A DNA stretch of 64,000 bases from Bicyclus anynana. Lineage: Eukaryota; Arthropoda; Insecta; Lepidoptera; Nymphalidae. The stretch spans positions 13,949,321 to 14,013,320 of the forward strand of contig NC_069095.1 of NCBI RefSeq assembly GCF_947172395.1. The letters are read 5' to 3'. The first letter of the stretch is position 1. Every line of letters starts with the position of its first letter. The translations under genes and the position numbers were made by a program. This document shows positions 12,175-24,425 of this stretch, piece by piece. The notes under the pieces were generated by a model. The model was not told the DNA's origin, did not search any database, and was given only the letters and a program-made list of their open reading frames with translations.

Positions 12175-13104
12175 AAGCCTTTACACAAATGACAATAAGA
12201 CCACCATTACCAAATGACAAAGAGCGCCATTAAAACATTAGCGCCGCGTCTTGGGGACTTTTTTTATGAAAAGGACTTTAAAGCAATGTCGCTTTTTTGA
12301 AGTGACGTAAACGAGCGACTTGCACAAAGACAAAGAATATGTTCTGCTAATTATAAACTCTGCAAGGGTTTTATAAAACTAAACTCCAAGAGTAAAAGAA
12401 CATGTATAGTTGAAATGTAATGATATATTTATCGATTTATTAAACAACTAGCGGACGCCCGCGATTTTGTCCGCGTGGATTTCAGTTTTTCACGAATTCC
12501 GCGGGAACTCACTTAGAGAAAGCCAGAAAAAGAGATACTTACCTATGTGGTGGGTCGCCTCTATTTGGGCTAAAAGCAAATTACACCTACGCTCCAAGCT
12601 CCATTCCTTCTAAATCCCAGTTCGGACTACTCGACTAAAATGCTAAAGTAGTCCGAACAAGCCTTATTGACCAATGATGACCTACGCTAGTGTAGTGTTT
12701 GTCGTTTAATGTCAGGCGTCTGTCAGTCTTAAAATATCTAAGATAGGATGTACTGTTTGTAACACTTAAAATAAATGAATTTATTTTCTTTCTTTCTTGT
12801 TTGCCCACTACGCAAAGGTGACTCTGAAATCTCTCCCTGGTCCTTCAAAACCGATTCATGCGGCAACCCAACATATGAAACAGCTCTCGGAAACTTATTT
12901 TGAGAGAGCTGGCAGTTGCCACCCGGCACCCACCCCAACCAATTAACGGTTAAGGCTCGCAATTATACCGCCGACTGTAGATGTAGACCTCATTTAGACG
13001 TCCGAAAAACGTCTTTTACGATCCTGACGATGACGTAACTACCGACAACGCTTTCGAAGCAGAAGCTATATTCGCCGGCGAAGACGAAGTCCTCGATATC
13101 TGAC
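12175..13104. repeat. Intergenic repeat mosaic
   Basis: 12448-12500 is a reverse Helitron-like 3' end (CTAGCGGACGCCCGCG). 12790-12960 is a dispersed repeat (GTTTGCCCAC..., AACAGCTCTC...GAGAGCTGGCAGTTGCCACCC) with a second diverged copy at 44558-44770. No gene is recognised. Confidence 0.6.
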
Positions 13105-13330
13105 GTCACTCAGACGTGGGCTTTTCAGTTGTGTGCATTTTAAGAAATTAAATATCACGTGTCTAAAAACATCGTGAGGAAAACTGCTTATCAGAGAATT
13201 TTCTTGATTCTCTGCGTATGTGAAGTCTGTCAATCCGCATTGGGCCAGCGTGGTGGACTATTGGCCTAACTCCTCTCATTCTGAGAGGAGGCTCGAGCTC
13301 AGCAGTAAGCTGAGTATGGGTTGATAATGA
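13105..13330 (+). mobile_element. SINE body/tail
   Basis: Contains CTTTTCAGTTGTGTGCATTTT, CATCGTGAGGAAAACTGC, GAATTTTCTTGATTCTCTGC and ATTGGGCCAGCGTGGTGGACT. The same ordered phrases occur at 31862-32150 and, reversed, at 36225-36390, so three copies of one family are in the window. Confidence 0.75.
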
Positions 13331-15954
13331 TGAATTACGAACTATCGATATTTTTATCTATCGACATTTTTTCTTTTTGTCACTACTCATTTGTGTTGTC
13401 ACTTGATAGTGATCTGTGGCTTTTGTGGTCACTTGTCGGTTGTCATTGTCATGTTATGAAGTGGTCAGGCCCTCCCAACCGTAGAATAAAAAATGAGAAT
13501 CCTCCATCCTTTACTAACAAAAGAGAGAGATATCTCCATCCTTCTCCTTGTTATGGGCTGTAGTAGGTGGTGGCCATGCCTATCTCTTTCACCTGTACAC
13601 TTAAATAAACTTGCACACTGTTACAATTCTAAGTATCGAAAAACTGATGTGATTGGTCAAATTTACACAAAGAAAAATAATAGCTTTTATGAATGAAAGA
13701 GAAATATGTTTATACCACGTGTGTAAGATTGTTTTGAATTTGTTCAGCCTCGTGCCTGCGCCGCCATTGTAATTTTACTGCGAAAGATTGGTTTTGACTT
13801 TTCAATAATTGAAATCATTGAAATTCGCATGAGCGCCGCTGGAATTACTAATAATAAGGATAAATCTTTCTTGTTAATTAATTATCTTCACTATTTAAAT
13901 AAATTTTGATTAATAAAAAGATATACAATGTAGTTCGATTCGTGCTTGGTTATTGATAAAAGTAATTTTGTTTTAAATGTGTTATTCCCAAGTGTAAAAC
14001 GCGATCAAATTACGTGCTGTACCTTTTACTGATAGTGATAACACTAGATGGGAGGCATGGTTCATCAATTGTCCAATATTACGGAAATATACTCGTAGGC
14101 AGTTAGAAAACGTTAAAATTTGTGAAAACCACTTTCTACCCAGGTATGTAATTATCATAGATTGACAAAGGATGCTATTCCTACTTTAAATTTAGAAATT
14201 ACACTATCTACTCCTAATCAACCCCTTCAATGTGATCCAAATACTATTTCACCACCATCTGTAATTTCAAAATTTCTAGATTTTTTTCCATTCATTGTAA
14301 TGAATTCCTGTACAATAGTTGACCATATTCCATCTACTTTTACATTACATACAGACAGACATCTTCAAACCCATTAAATTTCAGAGAGTCAGTCTGACAG
14401 TGGTAAAGAACAGTTTTCAATATTGTCTCCGGTCAATGTTATTGAAAATTCCAATTTACAAACTGATGTTGAGTCTACTTTACAGACTTCAACTGCGAGT
14501 CAAGCTGATTCCATACCTGCTAATTGTGAGTCTGCTTTAGAAAACATACCAGTGCACGTTAGGTCATATAACAGACTCAAGTCATGTAGAAAGCTAGATT
14601 TTGTTCATAGAGTTCCGGAAGATAAGTTTGAAACTCTTCGTAAGAAAAATTCACGTCAAGCAAATCAAAGTATCCCCTGTTAAGTCATTTTGAAAAGGTA
14701 TTAGTAGACTCACAATTAAAATTATCTGGTGTTAAATTCAGAGGTGCTAGATATATCTACCAATGATGAAAAAATTTTTGCACTTCCCTTATCTAAAATT
14801 AGTCCAAAATGTTATACTTTCATACAGGTGTTATTCAAGGTTTTGAGGATATAGGAGGTGGTGTCAGAACAAATAATGTTGCTGATTAAGTTTTAGTTTT
14901 TATGCTGTGTGGCATATTTTCTTCTTGGAAACTACCTTTAGCTTTTTATTTTGTCCGAGATGGAATTAAAACTTTAAATTTAAAAAATATTCTTAAAGAA
15001 CTTCTTGATGCCATATTTAAATCAGGATATGGAGTGAGATGTACTGTCTCAGATCAAGGGTCTGCTAATGTTGCAGCAATAAATTCATTAATATCTGAGA
15101 TTTACTTATTAACCGTAATAATAGTAATGATCCTGATAATGTCTTTTATTATAATAATAAAATATATCACATGTATGATGTACCACCGTACGTACAACGG
15201 CCAAACCTTAGTGGCCAAGTGCGGATAAGACCCAGGAAGAAAAGAAAGAAAAAGAAAGTACCACATTTATTAAAATGTTATCGAAACAATTTTCAGAAAA
15301 AAGACCTACTTATTGGTAATCAACGTGCACAGTGGTCCATCATTGAGGAGCTCTATGCTACAGATGGTGAAGCCGGACATGCAAGAACCACAACCCTGAC
15401 GGATAAACACATTAGACCAACTTCTTATGACAAGATGAAGGCAAGTTGTTTTAATCCCTTTTTAATACCTTTAAACAAGCATTCCTTATGTATATACAAG
15501 CTGAATCTCTGAAAAAGTTCCAACAATTTAAATGAAATTTAATATGCAGGGGTTTCGGAGGTTTACTGTTAGTAGGTGCGCCAAAAAAAATTTGAACAAA
15601 GCTCACAGAGATATTCATATAATGCACAAGTATGAGACAAATATTTTAGCATTCCATGGATTCATGGTGATCCTCTCGCACCTTCTATGGTGTACAGATA
15701 CAGACTAACTACATAGCCATTTTTAGTCAATTCATTTGTTATACTACAGCCTTTCTTAATGAGTACTGTTTACCAACAAATAAATTAGAAATGAAGGTAG
15801 ATAACACATGTCTTTTTATAACTTATTTATTTTAAATTATGTATGGTTTGTTTATAAAATGTTATATAAAATATATTTACCATATCTGATTGTTCTATGG
15901 TAATTAATCAAATTTATTTTCATTAATTTAAGAGCAAGTTAATTATAATTATTA

Positions 15955-16370
15955 CTAGCGGACACCCGCAACTTCGTCCGTGTGAAAATCGAAACACACT
16001 TTCAACCCTTTCGCCACTTCTATGTATATTTTCATATGTTTTATATCACACCATCACACTTCACGAAGATTTTGTGTGTAAGTATGTTGTTGTATGATGA
16101 TGAAGATTAAGGACAGTTAATGGAATTCCTCAACAGTTTTAAGTAGCTACTTTGTGATTGGGTTTGATTAATTTGTATTGATGAGGAGTTTTCACCGGGT
16201 TGTGACTGTCATTAGGGGTCTGGTTAGGAATACGAAAGACACTTAACGGAACTCTTCAACGATTTACAGTAGCTACCTTTTGTTAGGAATTTAAGTTGTG
16301 TAATCATGTCATGTAATATTTTTATTTATTTATTTTATAACAATATTTATATTAGATATAATAACATCAC
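15955..16370 (-). mobile_element. Reverse Helitron-like 3' end and flanking AT-rich sequence
   Basis: 15955-15958 is CTAG followed by CGGACACCCGCAACTTCGTC, the reversed 3' end of the TC...CTAG family. Past about 16100 only AT-rich sequence and imperfect short repeats are visible. Lies in the transposase intron. Confidence 0.55.
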
Positions 16371-17040
16371 CATTAGGTAATGACCAGGATTTCTCTATGG
16401 GGCACGCAGGTCTGAGTCTGACACCACCAAGTGTCTCCTGCTACTAAAATTTCTCTTAACAAGTTCAGTGCCACATCACACGACGTCGCGTGAAACGGCC
16501 TTTTACGCTGAGGCCGGTAACGCGACGTCGCGTGGTGATGACTAACAATCTTGTACGAGCTATAGAACATCAGCTGTATCATATTGGCTTTTAGTATTTA
16601 TTCGGCCACTAAAGGAAGAAATGAACTTTTGACTAGTAGGCGTGGCTTGCTGATCTTGTTTTTCTTTTGTTTGCTTTTGCTAGTTCTGCATTGAGCAGCC
16701 GCGAGGTCAAGGTAAATTTTTAATTTACCAATGAAATTTTATAATTCAAGTTACCAATATATTATGATTTTTATAAATAACTAACGGACCCCCGCGACTT
16801 CTTTCCGCGTGAAAAGCGATGTAAACTTTCAATCCCTATTTCACAACCTTCTATATATATTTTTGCAAGTTTTTTAAAGTATAATAAATAGTCCACTAAT
16901 TTTACTTAAGTTTCATTTGAATTCATTCAGTAGTTTTTGCGTGGTGCGCGGTAGACAGACAGACAGACAAAAAATAACAAAAAAGTGTTTTGGGCCTCAG
17001 TATCGATCATATTAGGGGTTAAAGTATGAAATTGCCGATC
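16371..17040. other. Transposase-intron sequence with one Helitron-like fragment
   Basis: 16480-16540 has two copies of the short palindrome CGACGTCGCG. 16782-16990 carries a reversed Helitron-like 3' end (CTAACGGACCCCCGCGACTTC) and an ACAG simple repeat. No gene is seen. Confidence 0.45.
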
Positions 17041-17088
17041 TGTACTGAAAATCTAAATTGTTTATTTTTTAATTTTTAACAAATTTAT

Positions 17089-17679
17089 TTAATCAAAATA
17101 GTTGCCATTATTATCTATACATTGCTGCCATCTAATGGGAAGGTCATTAATGCCTTTGCGATAGAACTCCGACGATCTAGACTGCAAAAACTGTGTGAAA
17201 GCATTTTGTACTGCCTCCTGGGAAGAAAACTTCTTGTCACGTAGATAATTGTCCAAATCACGAAAAAAATGGTAGTCCGTTGGAGCAAGGTCTGGTGAAT
17301 ACGGAGGATGACGAATAGTTTCTAACTGCAGTTCCTGAAGGGTTAAAATGATTTCTCGTGCTGTGTGAGGTCTCGCGTTGTCGTGGAGCAATAATGGTGA
17401 AGATCGATTCATGAGTCGGGGCTGTTTAACTGCTAGTTTTGTCAACATGGTTCGGAGTTCGGCACAATAGACATCTGCTGTTATTGTTTGACCAGATCGG
17501 AGAAAACTATAGTGAATAACACCATGCTGAGACCACCAAACAGTTACCATTACCTTTTTATTGGTAAGATTTGCTTTAGGACACATATGAGGGGGAAACA
17601 GCGGGGCGTCTTTTAGCGGCATTTTTGCGTCTTTGCTGAAATTTTGTATTATCTTCGAAACTATATGACTAATTAACAT
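17089..17679 (-). pseudogene. Mariner-type transposase, C-terminal remnant
   Basis: A 196-residue open frame covers the second half of a ~345-residue mariner transposase. It has the second catalytic Asp in HDNARPH and the third in YSPDLAPTDYHFF, the DD34D spacing. The N-terminal DNA-binding domain and first catalytic Asp are missing, so it cannot transpose on its own. Lies in antisense within the P-type transposase intron. Confidence 0.9.
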
Positions 17680-18240
17680 ACTGTAAAAGGCAAATCTTAT
17701 CTCTATAATATCCTCTTGATTATTAGGTAATTAATTTTGATAAGGATTTAAGTTTACTTGTGTAAATAATAATGAATTTTATAGTTATAGTAAATTAAAA
17801 TTTTTTGTATGTCATTAGGTAATAGAGTATGAAACGCTGTCAAACTTGATATTCGTGTTTCTATACCTACTAAAATTGTCAGTTCACCAGAAAACATGTT
17901 GAAGTACGTCATTTTATTTGGACGATGTTAAGCTGTTATGTATCAAGCCACAAAATGTGCGAAATTGAACTTTGAATGCAGTTTAGTTCAAAATTTCATA
18001 AAGAACACCACCATATTATTATAATAATATTGTCTTCTATAATTTTTTCATATTTTGGTTACATTGGTACATTATTGCAATCTAATCAGATGGTTATATA
18101 ATTCACAATCAAACTATTGTATTTAGCGTTTATGTGATATACTGCATTGGATGTAAAGGAAAATAATCTATTGCGCTATTCCTATTTTTGCCTTAATGTA
18201 CTATCCCTCCTTGATACCTACACATAATTTGTTTTTAAAT
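17680..18240. other. AT-rich intron sequence
   Basis: No gene is seen. ATTAGGTAATAGAGTATGAAA at 17815 resembles the sequence beyond the other end of the mariner remnant (TTAGGGGTTAAAGTATGAAA at 17013) but in the same orientation, so it is not a matching inverted end. Confidence 0.35.
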
Positions 18241-18244
18241 ACAA

Positions 18245-18504
18245 CCGACTTTAAAACTTTAACGCAACTAAAAAGGGAAAAATAACATTATAATAATTTC
18301 TACCTATTGATCACTTTGAAGTCGGTGTCAAGCCTGTGATCTATTAATTCAAGGCGTATCGTAAAGATTTTTGTCTCAGACATTCTTTTTGTCATTCATG
18401 TGGTTTTTTCATAAACGAAACGAAACGAACAAAGTGATTCATAGGTAGAAAATATTATAATGTTATTTTTCAGTTTCGTGGGAACGTTAAAGTTTTGAAG
18501 TCGA
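18245..18504. mobile_element. Palindromic MITE, AAAAATAACAT family
   Basis: Inverted arms CGACTTTAAAACTTTAACG...AAAAATAACATTATAAT...TTCTACCTATTGATCA and the reverse at the right. Related copies: 21588-21963, 41913-42188, 49013-49290, and single arms at 44462-44560 and 51232-51340. Boundaries are approximate. Confidence 0.75.
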
Positions 18505-18577
18505 ATCTACTCAGCATTAGAATTAAAATCTACGAGTTATCAATAAATACTCTGTGAATCTTTACTTTCTAAACATA

Positions 18578-19390
18578 CTAATATTATACAGGTAAAGTTT
18601 GTGGGATTGTAAGGGTTAATCTCTGGATCTACTTAACCGATATTCAAAATTCTTTTAACACTATAAAGCCTCGTTATTTGTGAGTGTTAAATGCTATAAT
18701 TTATCTCCGTATTCTCACGGGAACGGGAATTACGCGGGTGAAACCGCGGGGCTAGTCTATACTAATATTGTAAAAAGGTAAAATTTGTGAGGTTTTAGAG
18801 GGTAGACTCTGGATCTACTGAACTGAATTTAAATATTCTGTTAATAATAGAAAACTACATTATTTATTAGTATTATAAGCTATATTTTATCCCCATACTC
18901 CGAGGAGAAAACCGCAGAGCGTCTGCTAAAAAAAGTTTGAGGAATTGTAAGGGGTTATCTCTGGATCTACTAAGCCGATTTTGAATATTTTTTTACCAAT
19001 AAAAAGCTACGTTATTTGCGAGTGTCGTAGGCTATTCTATCCACATATTCTCTCGGAAACGGGAACTACGCGAGTAAAACCGCGGGGCGTCTTTTAAAAT
19101 ATTATAATGAGGTAAAGGTATTGTAGGGGTAATCTCTGGATGTACAGCACCGATTTTGAAAAATTTTTATACCACTAGAAAGCCACGTTATCTGTGAGTG
19201 CCTTAAACTATATATTATCCTCATACTTTTAAGGAAACGGGCATTACATGACTGAAACCGCGGGGCCTCTACTAAAATACTATAAAAAAGTAAAGTTTTG
19301 GGTATTGTAGGGGGTAATCGCTTGATCTACTACACCGATTATGAAAATTATTTTAACATACTAGAAAGTTCCATTATTTGTTAGTTTTTT
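18578..19390 (+). mobile_element. Head-to-tail array of five Helitron-like units
   Basis: Five ~160-180 bp related units follow one another in one orientation. Each has GTAAAGTTTGTG-like, ATCTCTGGATCTACT, CCGATT, AAAGC.ACGTTATTTG, then an ACGGGAACTACGCG-like stretch and ACCGCGGGGC. The first junction is exact: CTAG at 18752-18755 is directly followed by TCTATACTAATATT. Confidence 0.8.
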
Positions 19391-19479
19391 TTCGTATTTG
19401 AAATTTATATGGGACCTAATTCGAAATATATTTTTTTTCATTATATTTCCTTTCTAACAAAACAAAATTATCAAAACGG

Positions 19480-19575
19480 ACTGCTCAGGATTGTGATGTT
19501 TGGAAGTCCCTACAAAAGGCCTATGTCCTACAGTGGACGTCCATCGGCTGATATGATGATGACGATGATGATAAA
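19480..19575 (+). mobile_element. LINE 3' terminal fragment
   Basis: Encodes the C-terminal phrase VWKSLQKAYVLQWTS followed by a GATGAT-rich tail, typical of the 3' end of RTE-like lepidopteran LINEs. Everything upstream is missing. Confidence 0.65.
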
Positions 19576-19599
19576 TTTGGAAAAAAATCCAACTCTATG

Positions 19600-20161
19600 G
19601 TTAGGAAAACAGGGGATGATTGAGTGTATACCCATTAATTGTAAAGTAAAACTAAGCAGAACTTTCTTCTAGTGAAGTAGATTTTGATTTTTGATTTGGC
19701 TAGGCATTTTACCCAAGCACATAAAACGCGCTGCCTTGGCCCACGCGCCTAATTATACCCCGGCCTTCGGCCGGGGGTTTGTGGTAGGGCCTCCAACCGT
19801 GGCCGCCGCATTATACCCAAGCACATAAACAGCGCAAAATCCGGCCGCGCACCGAATAGCTCAAAGCAAAAGCGGGACCGGAGCGGAAAAATAGCTCACA
19901 ACGCGTTCTGGTCACAATAAAACATCAAATGTCGGTCTATCTGTCTTGTGTGTATGTTCGTTATAGGAACAAAAACTGCTCAACGGATTTTAACGAAACT
20001 TGGTACAATTATTCTTCATACTCCTAGTATACTTTACATCACACTACGATCAATAGGAGCAGAGTAGTGAAGGGTAAACGTATGTAGGGAAAACGGGAGA
20101 AGTTACTCCCGTTTTCGTAAGAAGAGGTTTAAGGGCGGACGAAGTCGCGGTCATCCGCTAG
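19600..20161 (+). mobile_element. GC-rich unknown segment and Helitron-like 3' end
   Basis: ACCCAAGCACATAAA occurs twice (about 19711 and 19817) around a GC-rich stretch with the hairpin CCGGCCTTCGGCCGG. 19930-20161 reads as a Helitron-like 3' half ending GTCATCCGCTAG at 20161. No gene is recognised. Confidence 0.5.
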
Positions 20162-20179
20162 TCTTCTAAAATAGTAGAT

Positions 20180-20299
20180 TGTTATACAAGGGGCTAAAAA
20201 GACCCATTATATACGAGGTATTTTTAGGGCCCGAGACGTAAGGCGAGGGCCGCCTAAATAGAAACCAAGTTTATAATGGGTTTAGCCCCATGTGTTACA
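20180..20299. mobile_element. Short palindromic MITE
   Basis: The left arm TGTTATACAAGGGGCTAAA...CCCATTATA pairs with the right arm TATAATGGG...TTTAGCCCCATGTGTTACA. TTTAGCCCC also recurs at about 21070-21110, so a longer related element may once have spanned 20180-21130. Confidence 0.6.
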
Positions 20300-20440
20300 C
20301 TCTGTTTTTCACTATGATTGCGAGAAAATAAAATAGTTTAGTACATGTTCAATGATTTATTTTAATTGAAAATTAAATGTACAAAGTCTACAATTTTGGA
20401 TATTAAGGACAATGCTTTTACCCGGTAACATAATTTCCGA

Positions 20441-20686
20441 CTACTGTGAAGATGAATAATAAGTATGTGAGGTAAACGTGGGAGATAATAGTTTAAAAAA
20501 TTCCTTTCGTAAGTGAATCCAATCGTTGTTGTTTTCTCCACTTATTAAATTTTTCGTAGGTATTCGTAGGTATCGTAGGAAAGTATTTAAGTAAATGCGT
20601 TTCGACTTTGATGGTAACAGATTGAAGATTTCATCCATCTCCAAATTAAGATCACCATTCTCACTAGATGAAAACAACAATAACAA
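20441..20686 (-). other. Unrecognised 81-codon open frame
   Basis: AT-rich open frame with a plausible hydrophilic protein (NLLPSKSKRIYLNTFLRYL) between two TTTAGCCCC-bearing segments. It may be a relic of a transposon protein. I do not recognise it, and chance is possible. Confidence 0.25.
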
Positions 20687-21587
20687 TTATTGTTGAAAAA
20701 TATGTAAGTTACGGTCACAAATTTACAATGAATTTCTGTAAAAAATCAAGTGTATATTATTCACGCCAATTGTTTTTTTAAATTCTCGCTTTTTAATTTT
20801 ATTTTTTTCACATGTGAAAAAGGCAAAGGTAAAGGATGTCCCATGTCTTCAAATCTCGCTCTATTCGCAACTCAATAAAAATTAAATAAAAAAATAAACG
20901 CATTCCACAGACAAGAACGCTGCATTTCATTCCAATTTTAAGTTTTTTATTTATTTTTCAAAACAATCGGGGCCTTACCTATAATGATTTCATTTTCGAA
21001 TAAAACCTCCTCTGTTTTATAGTAGGCTAGTACTTGGCTAGCACTCGTAACAGACAAGAATTTAAAAAACAAAATTACTTTAGCCCCTAGAGGCTAAAAT
21101 GCTTGTTTAGCCCCGCTGTAGAGTGGTAATATGACAGTGTTTTTGAGCAAGAGTAGTGAAAAATACTTTATTAAAGTTTATTTTTTACTAATAGTAATGT
21201 GGCAATACGTTAAAAACACGAATCACGCGTCTTCGCGTGATGAATATATATTTAAAAATGTATAACCTTATGTATTATTTTACCGAAGATTCAATATAAA
21301 AGTATTATTAGAACAAAAAAATGCAAATTAACGGCTTTTTAAGCAACTTAAAAAAAAAAGGAGGAGGCTATCAATTCGACACTTGTTTTTTCTTAACCAA
21401 TTTTAAAAATTCTTTTTTTGTTAAAAGATTATAGTTCCAGATTGGTTCCATTAAATTTTTATGACAATCGGTTCAGTAATTTTGTGTTGAAATGAAAATA
21501 ACGAATTTTCCCGTACTGTGGCGCTTTCGTTCACTATGCTAGGACACACTAAAGACAGAAAAATAAAATCTTTGTAACAAAAACTTT

Positions 21588-21963
21588 AACCGACTAAAAA
21601 TAAAAAGGGAAAAATAACATCGTATGTGCTACCTTCAGAGGGACTAGTGGCAGTTTGATACTGTGACGGTCGCGTTAGCGTAAATGCGAATTTATGAGGA
21701 ATTGAAGCAGCGCCATCTATAGGTACTACTGCAAGTTTCAATTCCATATAAATTAGCATTTACGTTATCATTTTGAAGGCAGTACCAACACAGTAATTCA
21801 GTAACTTAAGCCGATTAAATCATATCAATCAAGTTTTAGAATTTAAAAGAAACGGCTTTGATTATTATGTCACTCACTTGCCACCGCCTTCAAAGTAATC
21901 TGAAGGTAGCACATACTATGTTATTTTTCGCTTTTAAGTTTTTTTTTGTTATTTTCAAGTCGT
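21588..21963. mobile_element. MITE nested in a MITE
   Basis: The outer arms (CGACTAAAAATAAAAAGGGAA...TGTGCTACCTTCAGA and the reverse ending TTTTCAAGTCG) belong to the AAAAATAACAT family. Inside, about 21642-21800, are the arms ACTGTGACGGTCGCGTTAGCG...GAATTGAAGC and the reverse, the family also present at 53127-53314. Confidence 0.7.
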
Positions 21964-22021
21964 TTTGTTAAAAAGATTTTATTAATGTTGGCCATTTAGG
22001 TAATTCCAAGATTTTGGTTTG

Positions 22022-22097
22022 GTTTTTTTGAGGCAGAACTTGAACCTAGTACCTCGTGATCCGCACGGGCTAAGCACTGGACCAACGAGACAATAAC
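22022..22097 (-). mobile_element. SINE tRNA-like head
   Basis: The minus strand reads GTTGGTCCAGTGCTTAGC (A-box region) and GGTTCAAGTTC (B-box) at the right spacing for a pol III promoter. No body or tail of this family is visible. It ends about 70 bp before the transposase's second exon. Confidence 0.6.
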
Positions 22098-23236
22098 TAT
22101 TATTTTATTCATACTATTGTACAGTGTTAAATGTTCAATTTTTAACCAAATTTCATTTTACATTACAGGTCAACCATCCAGAAGTATTCAGCAACACAGT
22201 CTACATCTCTCTATCGATGCATTTGAAGACATGCGAACGATTTAGAATGGACCATAATTATAGTGTCCCACCTATTAACATTGATAATGGCTTTTTCACT
22301 GCTGAAATAATATTATTCATGAACAATTTGTTTGATAGCCTTAATGGTGGTGGTCATAAAAGTACCAGTTTACGTAATGCTTTATCTTTAGAATCAGATC
22401 ACTTTCAGTTTTGGAATGAAGCAGTGAAAAAACTACAATCAATGAAATTTGATGCTACAGGCTCAAGAAAAATGAGGCCAATTTCATTATGTAACTTTTG
22501 TCACGATATAAAAACCGTAAAGATTTTAAAAACATTTCAGGCGTTAACTTCTTGAGTCTTCAGCAATTAAACCAGGATCCCCTGGAATTTTTTCACAAAT
22601 CAGAGGTCATGGTGGCTCTAATACACACCCAGATTGTCACAATTTTATTTCGTCATTTAAGACATTGTTAATTAATGATATGACATCTGATAGTTCTATA
22701 TATGCAAATTGTTCTCGCGATAAAGATAAAATGCTCGGTTCTCTCAGGAGTTTAATTAATAGACCAAAAATAGATATTCAATGTATTGATTACACATCTC
22801 AACATCAAAATTTAGATTTCATAGATACTTGTATTCCTTCCGAAAACGTTTTTCAAACTCAAGCTGTGTTTTGGCAGATGCAATTTGCAGATATTTATTT
22901 TCAAAACTAGATAGTGCAGACTGCCAAAGTTGTAAAAATGCACTATTGTCTGATGTAAATGAACCATTTCGCTCTTTAATTGAATCCAGAGAATATAATG
23001 CAAGTACCAGAATTTTTTATCATCCGTCTCGAAATCTTTTGAGTCTTGTATGACAATGTATTTATTTAATTGAAGAAATATTGCCAAAAATTTGTAACAT
23101 TTACATTTACACAGATTTAATTAACGTATTTAAAAATCGGCTCGATACTTCTTTCTTATCTTGTGACAAGCATAAATTGGATTTTTTTAACGCTTTTTGG
23201 TTGTTTGTCATTAGAATGCAAGTCAGACAATGGTAG

Positions 23237-24425
23237 ATACTAGAAAGAAAGGAAAGGAAATGGAAGATATGCTTAAAAATAAAGTAAGTTAAGGTGCTAG
23301 CTATAGATCTACACACCACCAAAGTCAGTAATTTTTTCATACCGTATGTTTATATTCATATTTTCTTAACTTGGAATTTAAATTAAAGATTATTTTTCAT
23401 GCTGTTTATCAGTCTTTCAAATTTCCATTTTGAATTCTTTCAAACTATTTTATTACTTTTGTAAGAGTAAGTTATTGGGTATTTGTATTCTATTATTATA
23501 TTTATTTTTTGTTAGACTATTATTATAGATTTTTGTTTGTTAAGAGTTAACTCAAAAACTTACACTACTGATTTTAGAAATCCACTCTTTACTAGAAAGC
23601 TACATCTGTAACATATACAGGGTGCTCGGGAGTATTTCCCATAACTTCAAGGTGTCGATGAGTCCACATAAAGGAACCGAACTGCATAACTAATATTTTT
23701 TTTAACTAATAAATAAAATCTTTTTATGTCTTCAAACATTAAAATACGTAAAACTTGGCTACGTCATAATTATAAATATGTATTAATGTATTATGTACGT
23801 CATTATATAAATTTATTATTATGTATTAATTTTCGTTAAAGAGTAACCCCAGAGTTATAGGAAATACTGCCAAGCACCCATTATAATCAAAACTACTATT
23901 CCAGTAAAACCATGGTCAAGTCTGCTAGTAATATACATATAATTAAGTATAAGTCCTAACAAATCTGTGCCTCCTGTGATATCCTGTCCTTTTTGTACTT
24001 TTAATTAGAAATCTTGCTCTTTGTATTACATTCTAATGTATATTGTAAAAAAATTGCTAAATTTGTAAAAAAAATGTTTAATACTGAAACAATGTGGGAT
24101 TTCACAGTATTGTACGTGCTTTGTGTGTTTTTAAAACTATAATTTTGCAAAACTCACAATCTTTGTTTTGTATGACAATAAATTACATAATTTTAATTAG
24201 GTTTTTAGGTAACCTTACTTACACTTACTTATTTCTATTATAATGGTCTCTGATCCGGCATTAGAAATATATACCCTCATATGTTTTTAGTGATGATAAA
24301 TAATATTTATAATATATATGCGCCAGAGCGATTCAACGGAATATAAATTCATTAGAAATATGGACACTTTAGCTAATTTAAAATAGTCTTAGATAATAGT
24401 TAGTAAGTTATATGTATTGTAATGC
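23237..24425. other. AT-rich spacer before the LINE
   Basis: No gene recognised. The LINE's true 5' end (UTR) may start in the last few hundred bases, but no boundary or target-site duplication could be fixed. Confidence 0.4.

Larger units (their letters stand above)
13978..23236 (+). pseudogene. THAP-domain P-element-type transposase, decayed
   Basis: Remnant of a DNA transposase. THAP zinc finger at 13978-14155: CVIPKC, then after a frame change RWEAW and CENHF. Family blocks follow: KDAIPTLNL; FSSWKLPLAFYF and VSDQGSANVAA of the catalytic core; VPHLLKCYRNN; WSIIEELYATDG; TLTDKHIRPTSYDKMK. The exon ends at 15440 at a GC donor (AAG|GCAAGT) and resumes in phase at 22169 after TTACAG, where KMK continues VNHPEVFSNTV, as in P transposases. 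Further blocks: NNLFDSLNG, NQDPLEFF, HNFISSFKTLLINDM, ending RMQVRQW at 23236. Frame changes near 14000, 14155, 14690, 22590 and 22850, an in-frame stop at 14887-14889 and another at 23051 show it is dead. No flanking inverted repeats were identified. Confidence 0.8.

Noticed and set aside
18578..19390. CRISPR-like array
   Set aside because: Units are 160-180 bp, diverged, without unique spacers, and the genome is eukaryotic.
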